NCBI GenBank assembly: GCA_002412925.1 | Contig: DHVZ01000110.1 | Span: 1 to 24,484 of the forward strand | Length of the DNA: 24,484 nt | Source: Anaerolineales bacterium UBA5195 | GTDB lineage: Bacteria > Chloroflexota > Anaerolineae > Anaerolineales > Villigracilaceae | Direction of reading: 5' to 3' | Shown here: in pieces, positions 15,833 through 22,857 of the stretch | How the letters are laid out: every line of letters begins with the position of its first letter | How positions within the stretch are numbered: the stretch's first letter is position 1 | Made by a program: the position numbers and the translations under genes | Notes under the pieces: model-generated | Databases searched by the model: none | What the model saw: the letters and a program-made list of their open reading frames with translations, nothing else | What the model was told of the DNA's origin: nothing

Positions 15833-16714
15833 TTATAGCCCGGCCTGTTTCAAAAATTCCCCAACTTCTTGATCATACATTTTTGGATTCGACCAGAACG
15901 AATCGCCATGCCCGACGCCGGAAGCGATGTAGAGCCGTTTGGGACCGCGGTAGGCGGCGTACAAGTCGCGGCCCATTTGGGTGGGGGTGAAGTCGTCTTT
16001 TTCACCGTGGATGAAAAAGATCGGGGTGTTGAGATTTTCCAGCGCGCGCAGCGGAGCCACCTGTCCGAACCAGAAACCGGCTCGCAGGAAGCTGACCAGA
16101 TTGGCGATGTTTATGAGCGGGAAGGCTGGCAGCCGGTAGTCATGATCGAGGTGATAGGCCAGCAGTTCATTCAGGTTCGAGTAGGCGCAGTCAGAGATGA
16201 CGAAGGCGATATTTTCTAGCAGCGGCAGGGCTTGCAGGGTTGTGGCTGCGCCGTAAGATTCTCCATGAATGCCGATTTTCCCGCCTTTGGCGCGCGCCCA
16301 CTCGACGACGGCTTGTAGGTCATGCTTTTCCGCCCAGCCATAGGTTTTGAAGCGACCGCCCGAGCGTCCGTGCGCGCGGTGGTCATACATCAGCACAGAC
16401 CAGCCCCGCGAGCGGAACAAGTTGACGTATTTGACTGAGCCGTACAGGCTGAAAGTGATCCCGTGGGTGAGGATAACTGTTCCTTTGGGGTTGTCGATCG
16501 GCAGATACAGGCCGTAGAGTTCGTATCCGAAAGGAGAGCGAATATGAACTTCTTCCTTCTGCCAGGCATTGAATTCGTCTTCGACCAGCTTCCCATTTTC
16601 CACTTCCAACCGGTAGGTCTCCTCGACGGGGATGGTCGGAATGTCGATGACCTGGTCTGAAAAATACCATCCAGCTACAAGCAGGATGATTAGCAGGGCG
16701 AGAATGATGAACAT
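15833..16714 (-). CDS. membrane-anchored alpha/beta hydrolase
   Basis: The 293-residue protein starts with one hydrophobic helix (about 2-17), a signal anchor that should place the enzyme outside the cytoplasm or on the membrane. The hydrolase core has the oxyanion segment L-T-H-G-I-T (82-87), Y-D-H-R-A-H-G-R-S (110-118), nucleophile elbow G-E-S-Y-G (151-155, Ser153), an acid in H-G-E-K-D-D (236-241) and His269 in G-V-G-H-G. The catalytic triad is therefore complete. This BEM46/YfhR-like class contains esterases and peptidases; the substrate is unknown. AAAGG lies 12 bases before the ATG, a rather long spacing. The gene follows a 52-bp palindrome and is convergent with the symporter gene. Confidence 0.87.
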   Translation of the reverse strand: MFIILALLIILLVAGWYFSDQVIDIPTIPVEETYRLEVENGKLVEDEFNAWQKEEVHIRSPFGYELYGLYLPIDNPKGTVILTHGITFSLYGSVKYVNLFRSRGWSVLMYDHRAHGRSGGRFKTYGWAEKHDLQAVVEWARAKGGKIGIHGESYGAATTLQALPLLENIAFVISDCAYSNLNELLAYHLDHDYRLPAFPLINIANLVSFLRAGFWFGQVAPLRALENLNTPIFFIHGEKDDFTPTQMGRDLYAAYRGPKRLYIASGVGHGDSFWSNPKMYDQEVGEFLKQAGL

Positions 16715-16764
16715 TGTCAGGATTAGCCTTTTAAGAAAGGGGACAACCGTGCTATTGAAGAGTA

Positions 16765-16816
16765 CCGAATTTTGGAGTGTGAGCGTGCGTACGCACGCTC
16801 ACACTCCAAAATTCGG
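16765..16816. repeat. perfect 52-bp palindrome upstream of the hydrolase gene
   Basis: Arms 16765-16790 and 16791-16816 are exactly complementary for 26 bases with no spacer, centred on GCGTACGC. It lies 51 bases upstream of the hydrolase start and 32 bases past the synthetase terminator. No T-tract follows in either direction. Candidate roles are an operator, a cruciform site or a dispersed palindromic element. Confidence 0.85.
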
Positions 16817-16847
16817 GATCATACTCCATGGTTTCCTGGAAAGCTAA

Positions 16848-16882
16848 AAAACAGGGGCGGGTTTCTGGCCCGCCCCTGTTTT
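16848..16882 (-). terminator. Rho-independent terminator after the acyl-CoA synthetase gene
   Basis: A perfect 14-bp stem AAAACAGGGGCGGG pairs across a 7-base loop (16862-16868). Read on the minus strand, it starts 4 bases after the stop codon and ends in a run of six T. This is a canonical terminator. Confidence 0.93.
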
Positions 16883-16886
16883 GAGA

Positions 16887-19646
16887 TTAGAGTGTCAGTG
16901 TTGCTTCGATCATGCCAGTTTCGGCGTTCTTGACACCTTTGGGGAAGCCGGTCAGACTGCAGAGCTTTTGCATGGCTTCGTTTTCAGGAGACATGACCGC
17001 TACGATGCGCTTGATTTTTTCATGGCGGGCCGCGTCGATCAAGCGTCGGACAAGTTCAGCGCCCAGACCCTGGCCCTGGCAGCAGTCGCTGACCAGGATG
17101 CTGATGCGGGCCTCTTCGTCTTCGCCGCGGAATTTGCTTAGGCGCCCAACGGCAAGGATGGATTTCTGACCCTTCTCTTCGGCCTCCACGACCAGTACAA
17201 TTTCGCGCGCATAGTCGCAATGGCAAACGCGCGAAAGGCGTTCATGGGTGACGCGCTCACTCAACAGCATCGGAGAGAGGTAGCGTAAGTAGACGGAGCG
17301 GTCAGAGAGGGTTTCGTGGAAACGCTGCATGAGCGGCTCGTCTTCGGCGCGGATCGGGCGGAAAACGACTTTTTGGCCGTTTTTCATCGTCCATGGGGCG
17401 ACGTACTTGTTTGGGTAGGGCAGGATGGCCAGTTTTGGCAGGTCGTTTTCGGCGGTTTCCTGGCTGTGCAAAACGACGCGCGCATCCAGCGCCATCAGTC
17501 CATCCGGGGAGGCGATCAGCGGGTTGATGTCCAATTCTTTGATCCAGCGCTGTTCCACGACCAGTTGACTGAAGCGCACGAGTAATTTTTCCAGTGCAGC
17601 CAGGTCCACGGGTTTGCGGCCGCGAACGCCCTTCAAAGCGGTGTAAATCTTGGTGCGTTCGATCATGCGGCGGGCCAGGGTAGTGTTAAGCGGCGGGAGG
17701 GCCAGCGCGCGGTCCTTGTAGACTTCGACGAGTTGACCGCCAGTTCCAAACAGCAAGACGGGGCCAAATTGCGGGTCGATGCTGGATCCAATGATGAGTT
17801 CATAACCTTCGACTTTAACCATTGGCTGGACAGTCACACCCAGGAAATGTTCTGCGCCAGTTTTTTCGGTGACTGATTTCTGGATAGCCTCGAAAGCGCC
17901 CTCGACTTCAGCCGCATCTTGCAGGTTGAGTTTGACACCACCCACGTCGGTTTTATGGGTAATTGTCTCAGAGTGGATTTTGACCACCACCGGGAAGCCG
18001 AGCTCGGCCGCCATTTTGCCAGCTTCTTTGGCTGTTGTGGCGATCACGGTTGGCGTGGTGGGGATGCCGTAGGCGGCCAGGAGCTGCTTGGACTCGGCCT
18101 CGGTCAGCAGGTCGCGCCCAGTCTTGCGGGCATGCTCGATAATGGCTTTGGCCTGGTTGCGGTCTGGTCCGGCGCCTTCATCATCGGGCAGGCTGGGGGT
18201 TTCGTAGAGGGTTTTCAGGTTGAACATGGATTGCCACATGTAGGTGAAAGCCCGGGCGGCATCATCTGGGTATTCAAAAGTAGGGATGCCCGCTTTGTTC
18301 AAGATGGTCTCACCCGCAGCGACTTCCTTGCCGCCAGACCAGGAGGCCAGGATCGGTTTGTCGTAGGTTTTGGCGTAAGCCTTGAGGGCCTCTGCCGTGG
18401 CGGTGGGGTCGGTCATGGCTTGCGGAGTCAGGATGACCAGCAGACCGTCGCTGTTGGCGTCCTGCGCAGCCACTTCCAGCGATTTGGCATAGCGATCAGG
18501 GCTGGCATCGCCGATGATATCGATCGGGTTGTTGTGACTCCAGGCCGCCGGCAGGAATTCGCTGAGTTTGTCCATGGTCTCTTTGGAAACTTCAGCGAGT
18601 TCTCCGCCAGTGGTCAGCAGGGTATCGGTAGCAAGCACGCCCGGACCGCCGGCGTTGGTCAGGATGGTCAGGCGCGGGCCTTTGGGGCGCGGCTGGCGTC
18701 CGAGGACTTCGGCCATCGAGAAAATTTCACTGATTTTTTCCACGCGCAAGACACCGGCGCGGCGGAAGGCGACTTCCAGGACTTCGTCAGAGCCGGTCAG
18801 GGAGCCAGTGTGCGAGGCGGCTGCGCGGGCAGCGCCTTCGGTGCGGCCTGGTTTGATGACGATGATCGGCTTGCTCAGGGCAATTTCGCGCGCGGCAGAG
18901 ATAAAGGAGCGCGCGTCGCCAATGGTTTCCATGTAAATGACAATGCTTTCGGTGTGCGGGTCATCGCCCAGGTAGTAGATCAGGTCGCCCCAATCAACGT
19001 CGAGCATCGAACCAACCGAAACGAAATGTGAAAAACCGACATCTTCCTTGAATGACCAGTCCAGCACAGCGGTGCAGAGGGCGCCTGATTGGCTGATGAA
19101 GGCCACGTTGCCTTTACGGGCCATCCCGGCGGCGAAGGTGGCGTTCAGTCCGCTGATAGGGCTCATCACGCCCAGGCAGTTCGGGCCAACAACGCGCATC
19201 TTGTATTTGCGGGCGTTCTCGAGCAGTTGGCGTTCCAACTCAACGCCTTCAGGGCCGGTTTCCTTGAACCCAGCCGAGATGACAATCGCGCCCTTGACAC
19301 CGACCTCGCCGCATTCTGCGATCAAGCCCGGGATGCTGGCAGATGGGGTGACGATCACCGCCAGGTCGATCTGGTCCGGTACGTCCTTAACGGTCGGATA
19401 GGCTTTGATCCCCAGCAGGCTGGGGCGCTTCGGGTTGATCGGGAAAACGGCTCCGCCAAACGGACTGCTGATCAGATTCCAGAGAATGGTGCGTCCGACG
19501 CTGCCTTCTTTTTCGGTTGCGCCAATCACGGCAATATTTTTTGGCGAAAAAATACTTTTCAGCGGGTTGGCCGTGTACTGGTAGACGTCGTGAGAAGGGT
19601 CAAAGCGCGACCATTCTTCGCGATTGGGTGTGGAGGGTGTGGTCAT
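16887..19646 (-). CDS. ADP-forming acetate/acyl-CoA synthetase fused to a GNAT acetyltransferase (Pat-like architecture)
   Basis: The 919-residue protein has four parts: a CoA-binding Rossmann domain (about 25-160, with I-A-V-I-G-A-T at 38-44), succinyl-CoA-ligase-like domains (about 160-480), an ATP-grasp domain (about 500-735) and a C-terminal GNAT domain (about 755-915, loop Q-G-Q-G-L-G at 857-862). The phosphohistidine motif S-H-T-G-S-L-T-G-S-D is intact with His279, so the synthetase half should turn acyl-CoA, ADP and phosphate into acid, CoA and ATP. In the protein acetyltransferase Pat/PatZ, as I recall, that His is lost and the half only senses CoA esters. This protein may thus be bifunctional. 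A good site (GGAAG, 4 bases before ATG) supports the start. It lies 96 bases after metVF on the same strand and ends in a clean terminator. Confidence 0.93.
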   Translation of the reverse strand: MTTPSTPNREEWSRFDPSHDVYQYTANPLKSIFSPKNIAVIGATEKEGSVGRTILWNLISSPFGGAVFPINPKRPSLLGIKAYPTVKDVPDQIDLAVIVTPSASIPGLIAECGEVGVKGAIVISAGFKETGPEGVELERQLLENARKYKMRVVGPNCLGVMSPISGLNATFAAGMARKGNVAFISQSGALCTAVLDWSFKEDVGFSHFVSVGSMLDVDWGDLIYYLGDDPHTESIVIYMETIGDARSFISAAREIALSKPIIVIKPGRTEGAARAAASHTGSLTGSDEVLEVAFRRAGVLRVEKISEIFSMAEVLGRQPRPKGPRLTILTNAGGPGVLATDTLLTTGGELAEVSKETMDKLSEFLPAAWSHNNPIDIIGDASPDRYAKSLEVAAQDANSDGLLVILTPQAMTDPTATAEALKAYAKTYDKPILASWSGGKEVAAGETILNKAGIPTFEYPDDAARAFTYMWQSMFNLKTLYETPSLPDDEGAGPDRNQAKAIIEHARKTGRDLLTEAESKQLLAAYGIPTTPTVIATTAKEAGKMAAELGFPVVVKIHSETITHKTDVGGVKLNLQDAAEVEGAFEAIQKSVTEKTGAEHFLGVTVQPMVKVEGYELIIGSSIDPQFGPVLLFGTGGQLVEVYKDRALALPPLNTTLARRMIERTKIYTALKGVRGRKPVDLAALEKLLVRFSQLVVEQRWIKELDINPLIASPDGLMALDARVVLHSQETAENDLPKLAILPYPNKYVAPWTMKNGQKVVFRPIRAEDEPLMQRFHETLSDRSVYLRYLSPMLLSERVTHERLSRVCHCDYAREIVLVVEAEEKGQKSILAVGRLSKFRGEDEEARISILVSDCCQGQGLGAELVRRLIDAARHEKIKRIVAVMSPENEAMQKLCSLTGFPKGVKNAETGMIEATLTL

Positions 19647-19727
19647 AGTACTTCCTTTCGATTACCGTTCGGCGGTTGAAATTCTGGAGGCGGATTCGCT
19701 GGCTGGAGTGATGATAAAGCTGGGTTA

Positions 19728-19737
19728 ATTATAAGCC
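19728..19737 (-). promoter_or_regulatory. extended -10 box in the metVF-synthetase gap
   Basis: On the minus strand TGGCTTATAAT contains a perfect TATAAT (19733-19728). The same 11 bases occur at the ABC ATPase promoter (7339-7349). No good -35 is visible, so this would be a weak internal promoter for the synthetase gene. Confidence 0.35.
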
Positions 19738-19742
19738 AGAGA

Positions 19743-21215
19743 TCAGGCAGGCGCAGAGGCTTTTACGACCGTTTCTGATCTTGTCAGCCCGGATTCTTTG
19801 ACGATGCGCGGGACGATATCTTCCCAACCGACGGGCATGATGTGCAGGCCGTGAATGCCCTGCTTGCCCTTGATCTTTTCGATGATTTCGAGGGCGATCT
19901 TCACGCCTTCTTCTTGCGCGCCGCCTTTGGCTTCGGCCGCGTCCATCCGCGCCACAATGGTCTGGGGGACAGACACGCCTGGCACCTCGGTCATATAGTG
20001 CGTCATCCTGGCGCTTTTGAGCGGCGTGATGCCGAGCATGATGTAGACTTTGTCCAGGATGTTGCGCTTGGCCAGTTCGTTCAGCCAGATTTCCATGCGC
20101 TCGGGATCGTAGACCAGGTTGGTCTGGAAGAACTGCGCCCCGGCATTGACTTTCTTGTGCTCGCGGATGGCCTGGAACTTGGGATCTGATGCAAACGGCG
20201 AGGCGGCAGCGCCCAGAAAAAACTTTGGCGGGAATTTGATTTCGCGACCGTCCAGGTAATGGCCTTCGTCGCGCATCCGGCGCAGGATCCAGATCATCTG
20301 GATCGCGTCCAGGTCGTTGATATCCATGCGTCCGCGCGGGCTCGGGGCCAGGATCGGGCTATCGCCGGTGACACACAACACGTTGCGCACGCCCAGGGCC
20401 GAAGCCCCCAGGATTTCGCCCTGCAGGCTGGCGCGGGTGCGGTCACGCGCGGCAATCTGCATGACGGGTTCTGCGCCCTGGTCGATGGCGAATTTGCTGC
20501 AAGCCCAGGAAGTCATCCGTGGCGTGGCGGAGGCGTTATCGGTGAAATTGATGGCGGTCACGTGCGGCTTGACCAGGTTGATATTCTCGATCAACTTTTT
20601 TGTGGCTGTACTGAGCGGCGGGGCAATTTCGCAGGCCACAACAAATTCACCAGCCTTGAAACGCCGCTCCAGGTCGGAGACCGGTTCTGGATAAGCCGGC
20701 GCATGGTATTGGTTGTCGCCCTGCCACCAATCCGGCTGGCGCACGGTGCGGAAGACCAAATCCCAGGTTTTGTAACGCTTTTCGCCCTGGTCCAGAACCA
20801 GGCTCTTAAGAACGGCGCCGGCGCCCTTTTTGCGGACGCAAGTGACTACATCTCCCCAGGTTTCTGTGCCGACCTTATCCCAGTCGAGTGGCGGGAGAAC
20901 CTCCATCAGTTTTTCTTCGCGGCCCATCTTGAAAGAGCGTTCGTAGATTTTGTACCAGATGCAGGGGCGGGTTTTGTCCACGTAACAGTGTTCGGGGGTT
21001 GAGCCGCCGCAAGGTCCATTGCGCAGTCCCTTGGGGCATTCCATCGGACAGATGAAGGCGGTCTCCTGCAGCAGGCAGTTCCCGCACATCCGGCAGCCAA
21101 ATAACGGCCCCTTGAGGGCGTATTCGACATTTTCGAGCAGCAGCCTGCCGAAGGTTTCTTTTTTGAAAGGCGAGTAGGCTGGCTGCCAGCGCCGGCCTGG
21201 AGTGAAGATGGGCAT
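19743..21215 (-). CDS. methylenetetrahydrofolate reductase with N-terminal MetV-like cysteine-rich domain (MetV-MetF fusion)
   Basis: The 490-residue protein should reduce 5,10-methylene-THF to 5-methyl-THF, the last methyl-branch step feeding methionine synthesis or the Wood-Ljungdahl pathway. Residues about 25-170 form a MetV-type domain (known as MTHFR_C) with many cysteines: Cys41, 44, 47, then C-P-M-E-C-P-K-G-L (56-64) and G-P-C-G-G (67-71), Cys77 and Cys85. These could bind iron-sulfur clusters or zinc. The MetF TIM barrel follows (about 180-465), with E-I-A-P-P at 196-200, A-R-D-R-T-R near 256 and V-L-C-V-T-G-D (279-285). I place the start at ATG 21215, with GGAG 7 bases upstream; the reading frame continues upstream but runs against the CAP gene and looks non-coding. 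The synthetase gene follows. Confidence 0.92.
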   Translation of the reverse strand: MPIFTPGRRWQPAYSPFKKETFGRLLLENVEYALKGPLFGCRMCGNCLLQETAFICPMECPKGLRNGPCGGSTPEHCYVDKTRPCIWYKIYERSFKMGREEKLMEVLPPLDWDKVGTETWGDVVTCVRKKGAGAVLKSLVLDQGEKRYKTWDLVFRTVRQPDWWQGDNQYHAPAYPEPVSDLERRFKAGEFVVACEIAPPLSTATKKLIENINLVKPHVTAINFTDNASATPRMTSWACSKFAIDQGAEPVMQIAARDRTRASLQGEILGASALGVRNVLCVTGDSPILAPSPRGRMDINDLDAIQMIWILRRMRDEGHYLDGREIKFPPKFFLGAAASPFASDPKFQAIREHKKVNAGAQFFQTNLVYDPERMEIWLNELAKRNILDKVYIMLGITPLKSARMTHYMTEVPGVSVPQTIVARMDAAEAKGGAQEEGVKIALEIIEKIKGKQGIHGLHIMPVGWEDIVPRIVKESGLTRSETVVKASAPA

Positions 21216-21238
21216 GTCGATTCTCCGTTCAAGTAAAA

Positions 21239-21287
21239 ATGGCAAGGTCTTGCCATCTATTGTGCCTGTGTCTTCTGATTTTGGCAA
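21239..21287 (-). promoter_or_regulatory. possible metVF promoter with an operator-like inverted repeat
   Basis: On the minus strand TTGCCA (21287-21282) and CACAAT (21264-21259) are 17 bases apart. Just downstream, at 21256-21239, ATGGCAAG and its complement flank two bases, forming an 18-base inverted repeat about 23 bases before the ATG. It could be an operator or a hairpin in the leader. Confidence 0.4.
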
Positions 21288-21328
21288 TACCTGGAAGCAA
21301 TCTTTCAGGTACGACAAAATGTACCTCC

Positions 21329-21358
21329 TTGTCTTGGGCAAGCTTTCCCACGTATAAT
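21329..21358 (+). promoter_or_regulatory. predicted promoter of the CAP-LysM gene
   Basis: TATAAT (21353-21358) lies 18 bases after TTGTCT (21329-21334). The ribosome binding site AGAAGG and the ATG at 21393 follow, giving a leader of about 28 bases. Confidence 0.55.
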
Positions 21359-21392
21359 CATTTCTGGTATCGTATCGAAAGAAGGTGTCCAA

Positions 21393-22421
21393 ATGCGCCA
21401 ATTCATTGTATTGGTTTTGTTCGTGGTGACGTTTTTGTGGGCGGCTCCTGTCAGGGCCGGGCAGCCGCTTTCGGTAACGGCAGCCAGGCGGCGGGTGGAT
21501 GCAGATCCTTACGCGCTGATCAACGAGGTCAACGCCCTGCGCGCAGCGAACGGCCTCGCGGCCTATTCGATCAGTCCCATCCTGATGGCGGTTGCCCAGG
21601 CCCATGCCGAGTATATGGCGGCCACCGGGAATGTATCGCACACGGGCGCGGGAGGCACAACCTCGCCGCAGCGCATCCTGGCGGCGGGCTATCCATTGGC
21701 GGGTGATTTGTCGCTCGGCGGGCTTCGCTCTGAGAATATCACTGCCGGGCGTAACAAATCCGTTCAACAGGCGGTGCTCGAATGGCAGGGCGACGCGCCA
21801 CACTTGAATACGATGTTGGGGCCGCATCTGAGGGAAATTGGCGCTGGCGTGGCCTTTGCGGGAGAAACGATTTACTACGTGATCGATTGCGCCACGCCCA
21901 CCAGCAGCGGACAGCCCCAGGCCTATACACCGGCGCCCGGCGCTGCGCAAATGCCCGAACAAGCGTATGCGGCTCCCCTGGCCAGCACGATTGTTCCCAG
22001 CACGCCCGATTCAGAGGGTAAGTTGATTCACGAGGTCCGCCCGGGGGAGACGCTCTGGCTGATTGCCATTTCGTATGGCATGAAAATAGCAGATATCCGG
22101 CGCTTGAATAATATGACCGAGGCTGAGGCGATTTTCCCCGGTGAAAAGCTGCTCATTCGCCAGGGTTTGACGCCCGCGCCGACAGTCTCTTCAACCGCGG
22201 AGGTGACAACCACGCCTGAAGTTACTCCTGTTCCCACCTGGACGCCCCCGCCCCTGACCCTCCCTGCTACAGCCACTTTGGAGATTTCCCCCGTAAATGG
22301 CGAGTCGGCCCCGGCGGCGTCTGTCTCGTCGAATTCCAGCATGCTGGTGCTTGGGGTGATCATTCTTGCGGCGTTGGTGCTGGCAGCAGTTTTTGTGAGG
22401 GCAGGGCGCAGGATCGAGTGA
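21393..22421 (+). CDS. secreted, membrane-tethered CAP-domain protein with LysM
   Basis: The 342-residue protein has a signal peptide (1-22, likely cut after V-R-A). A CAP/SCP domain (about 38-168) holds the conserved acidic and His residues S-H-T-G (82-85), S-E-N (113-115) and H-L-N-T-M-L (137-142). A LysM peptidoglycan-binding domain (about 212-256, H-E-V-R-P-G-E-T-L-W) follows, then a Thr/Pro-rich linker (260-310) and a C-terminal membrane helix (317-336) with a short basic tail. The protein would sit on the outer face of the cytoplasmic membrane and reach into the wall. Bacterial CAP proteins are mostly uncharacterised; wall remodelling or stress roles are possible. AGAAGG lies 7 bases before the ATG. 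Confidence 0.92.
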   Translation: MRQFIVLVLFVVTFLWAAPVRAGQPLSVTAARRRVDADPYALINEVNALRAANGLAAYSISPILMAVAQAHAEYMAATGNVSHTGAGGTTSPQRILAAGYPLAGDLSLGGLRSENITAGRNKSVQQAVLEWQGDAPHLNTMLGPHLREIGAGVAFAGETIYYVIDCATPTSSGQPQAYTPAPGAAQMPEQAYAAPLASTIVPSTPDSEGKLIHEVRPGETLWLIAISYGMKIADIRRLNNMTEAEAIFPGEKLLIRQGLTPAPTVSSTAEVTTTPEVTPVPTWTPPPLTLPATATLEISPVNGESAPAASVSSNSSMLVLGVIILAALVLAAVFVRAGRRIE

Positions 22422-22506
22422 ATCAGCTTTGGTATTTTTGTTTAAGTTGTGATGTATGGTACTCCGATAACATGACGATTGGCCTTTCTCCCGGACTGGT
22501 TGTCGC

Positions 22507-22512
22507 TATAAT
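22507..22512 (+). promoter_or_regulatory. -10 box of the RAM protein-guaB unit
   Basis: A perfect TATAAT stands at 22507-22512 without a convincing -35. It would give a leader of about 105 bases before the RAM gene, longer than others here. I see no known riboswitch core in that leader. Confidence 0.4.
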
Positions 22513-22623
22513 CTAAATTACCAGCCTCAATGCTTCACAATGGTTGGGAGAATTTCCGATTTTGGGGCATCTTTAAGATCTTTCGCGAACTATTGTGCAT
22601 TGCGCCTCGGCAAAGGAGAAAGC

Positions 22624-22854
22624 ATGAAAGCCTATGTCCTCATCAATATCCGCACCGGAGAAATCCAGGATGTTGTTCGTCAAATGAAAAAGATCGAGCA
22701 GGTCAGGGAAGTCAATATGACTTTCGGCCCCTATGACGCGGTTGCGATTGTTGAATCAAAGGATATTGACCATTTGGGAAAAATACTGGCAGGCTCGATC
22801 CAACCCATCCCCGGCGTGGAAGAGACCCTAACCTGCCTGACTGTGGAAATTTAA
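22624..22854 (+). CDS. stand-alone Lrp/AsnC-type RAM (ligand-binding) domain protein
   Basis: The 76-residue protein consists only of the regulation-of-amino-acid-metabolism fold: M-K-A-Y-V-L-I-N-I at the start, V-R-E-V-N-M-T-F-G-P-Y-D-A-V-A-I-V-E in the middle and I-P-G-V-E-E-T-L-T-C-L-T near the end. Lrp/AsnC proteins normally have a DNA-binding helix-turn-helix before this fold; none is encoded here, so it should bind a small molecule, or partner proteins, without binding DNA itself. I chose ATG 22624 because AAAGGAG lies 5 bases upstream; an upstream ATG at 22540 adds 28 residues unlike the family and has no site. It ends 3 bases before guaB, so the two are very likely co-translated. Confidence 0.9.
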   Translation: MKAYVLINIRTGEIQDVVRQMKKIEQVREVNMTFGPYDAVAIVESKDIDHLGKILAGSIQPIPGVEETLTCLTVEI

Positions 22855-22857
22855 TCG

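Noticed and set aside
16765..16816. Palindrome as the end of an insertion sequence
   Set aside because: No transposase gene, matching second end or target duplication is seen nearby.
17919..19031. 370-codon plus-strand open frame opposite the acyl-CoA synthetase
   Set aside because: It lies antisense to a well-supported gene, has Gly/Gln/His-heavy composition typical of a complement frame in GC-rich DNA, and matches no family.
21216..21962. Long N-terminal extension of the metVF frame
   Set aside because: It runs antisense through the CAP gene and its promoter, has an Arg/Gly/His-rich non-protein look, and the ATG at 21215 has a proper ribosome binding site.
22513..22623. Purine riboswitch upstream of guaB
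   Set aside because: TATAATC is present, but I could not find the rest of the conserved purine aptamer core or its paired loops.
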